Source of the DNA: a virus
IMG/VR virus record: IMGVR_UViG_3300034102_001208
Location: 1-41,946 of that record
DNA length: 41,946 nt
Strand: one strand, 5' to 3'
Shown here: positions 41,793 through 41,946 of the stretch, in pieces
Numbering within the stretch: the stretch's first letter is position 1
Layout: each line of letters opens with the position of its first letter
Translations under genes and position numbers: made by a program
The notes under the pieces: model-generated
What the model was told of the DNA's origin: nothing
The model's input: the letters and a program-made list of their open reading frames with translations, nothing else
Databases searched by the model: none

Positions 41793-41946
41793 TTAACCTT
41801 TTGCCAATCCATAACGGCGGTGTGCACCGACCTCTGAGTTCAGCGGTATGCCGGGCATGTACTTGGGCTGAGCGATCATCTGCTCCAGCACCCAGTCCTT
41901 GGCTCCCTCGACCTCAGCGTCAGGCACGACACAGAGCAACTCATCA
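41793..41946 (-). CDS. Family A DNA polymerase, C-terminal end only
   Basis: Reading right to left from the window edge, an open frame runs 50 residues to TAA at 41793. It begins DELLCVVPDAEVEGAKDWVL and ends HRRYGLAKG. The base before Asp (T on the - strand) allows a His codon, which would give the HDE of motif C in family A (Pol I/T7-like) polymerases, where 'HDE' carries a catalytic Asp. The following helix (AEVEGAKDWVLEQM) and final 'G.....Y.' fit the family's C-terminus. The rest lies outside the window. It is followed by the peptidase gene after 16 bp. Confidence 0.8.
   Translation of the reverse strand, partial: DELLCVVPDAEVEGAKDWVLEQMIAQPKYMPGIPLNSEVGAHRRYGLAKG

Noticed and set aside
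1-41946. tRNA genes, CRISPR arrays, integrase or attachment sites
   Set aside because: No cloverleaf with a TTCRA-type loop, no regularly spaced direct repeats outside genes, and no recombinase motif were found by reading both strands. A reading by eye can miss a tRNA; a tRNAscan-SE run would settle it.

Overview
The window is a contiguous piece of a tailed double-stranded DNA phage, most like a podovirus. Head, connector, fibre and large internal virion proteins are encoded, but I see no tail tube, sheath or baseplate gene set. No host gene, integrase, tRNA or CRISPR array was recognised. The host cannot be read from the sequence. Codon use and protein styles look like environmental (freshwater or marine) phages of Gram-negative bacteria, which is an inference only. 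Terminase and portal genes are not present and presumably lie to the left; most of the DNA polymerase lies to the right.

Layout. The + strand, 3-33353, is the virion and lysis arm: the end of a small protein, a decoration-like protein, the major capsid protein and a strong terminator (1903-1930). A structured leader and a run of small, often Lys/Gly-rich proteins follow (2033-5569), together with two connector/adaptor candidates (4104-4802, 5600-6280). Next come repeat-rich fibre proteins (6282-16009). These include a 1321-residue fibre with a collagen-like segment, two small accessory proteins, a 2-oxoglutarate/Fe(II) oxygenase and a second 865-residue fibre. A membrane/lysis block (16043-18118) holds two membrane proteins, a 3-TM holin and a GH24 lysozyme. 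A nozzle-like tail protein and a beta-rich virion protein (18150-20741) precede a set of large internal, probably ejected, proteins that ends in a 2251-residue polyvalent protein (20796-33353).

The - strand, 33344-41946, is the replication and early arm, read right to left: DNA polymerase A (C-terminus only), a small zincin peptidase, a RecB/Cas4-like nuclease, an HNH protein, an SNF2-type helicase, a coiled-coil protein, a candidate ssDNA-binding protein, an HNH-AP2 homing endonuclease, an HTH regulator, a 49-residue protein, a primase-helicase and a 62-residue protein. The two arms converge, and their last genes overlap tail to tail by 10 bp at 33344-33353.

How the parts fit. The right arm would copy and process phage DNA and regulate early expression. 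The left arm builds the head, closes it with adaptors and a nozzle, adds fibres, loads internal proteins for ejection and lyses the cell. The most notable points are the prolyl-4-hydroxylase-like oxygenase lying between two fibre genes, one with collagen-like Gly-Pro-Thr triplets; a short Ala-x-Gly-Gly motif recurring in at least six different virion-arm proteins; and the giant ejected-type protein with a variant zincin motif. Gene stops and starts overlap or nearly touch almost everywhere, and there is no gene-free stretch over 300 bases.
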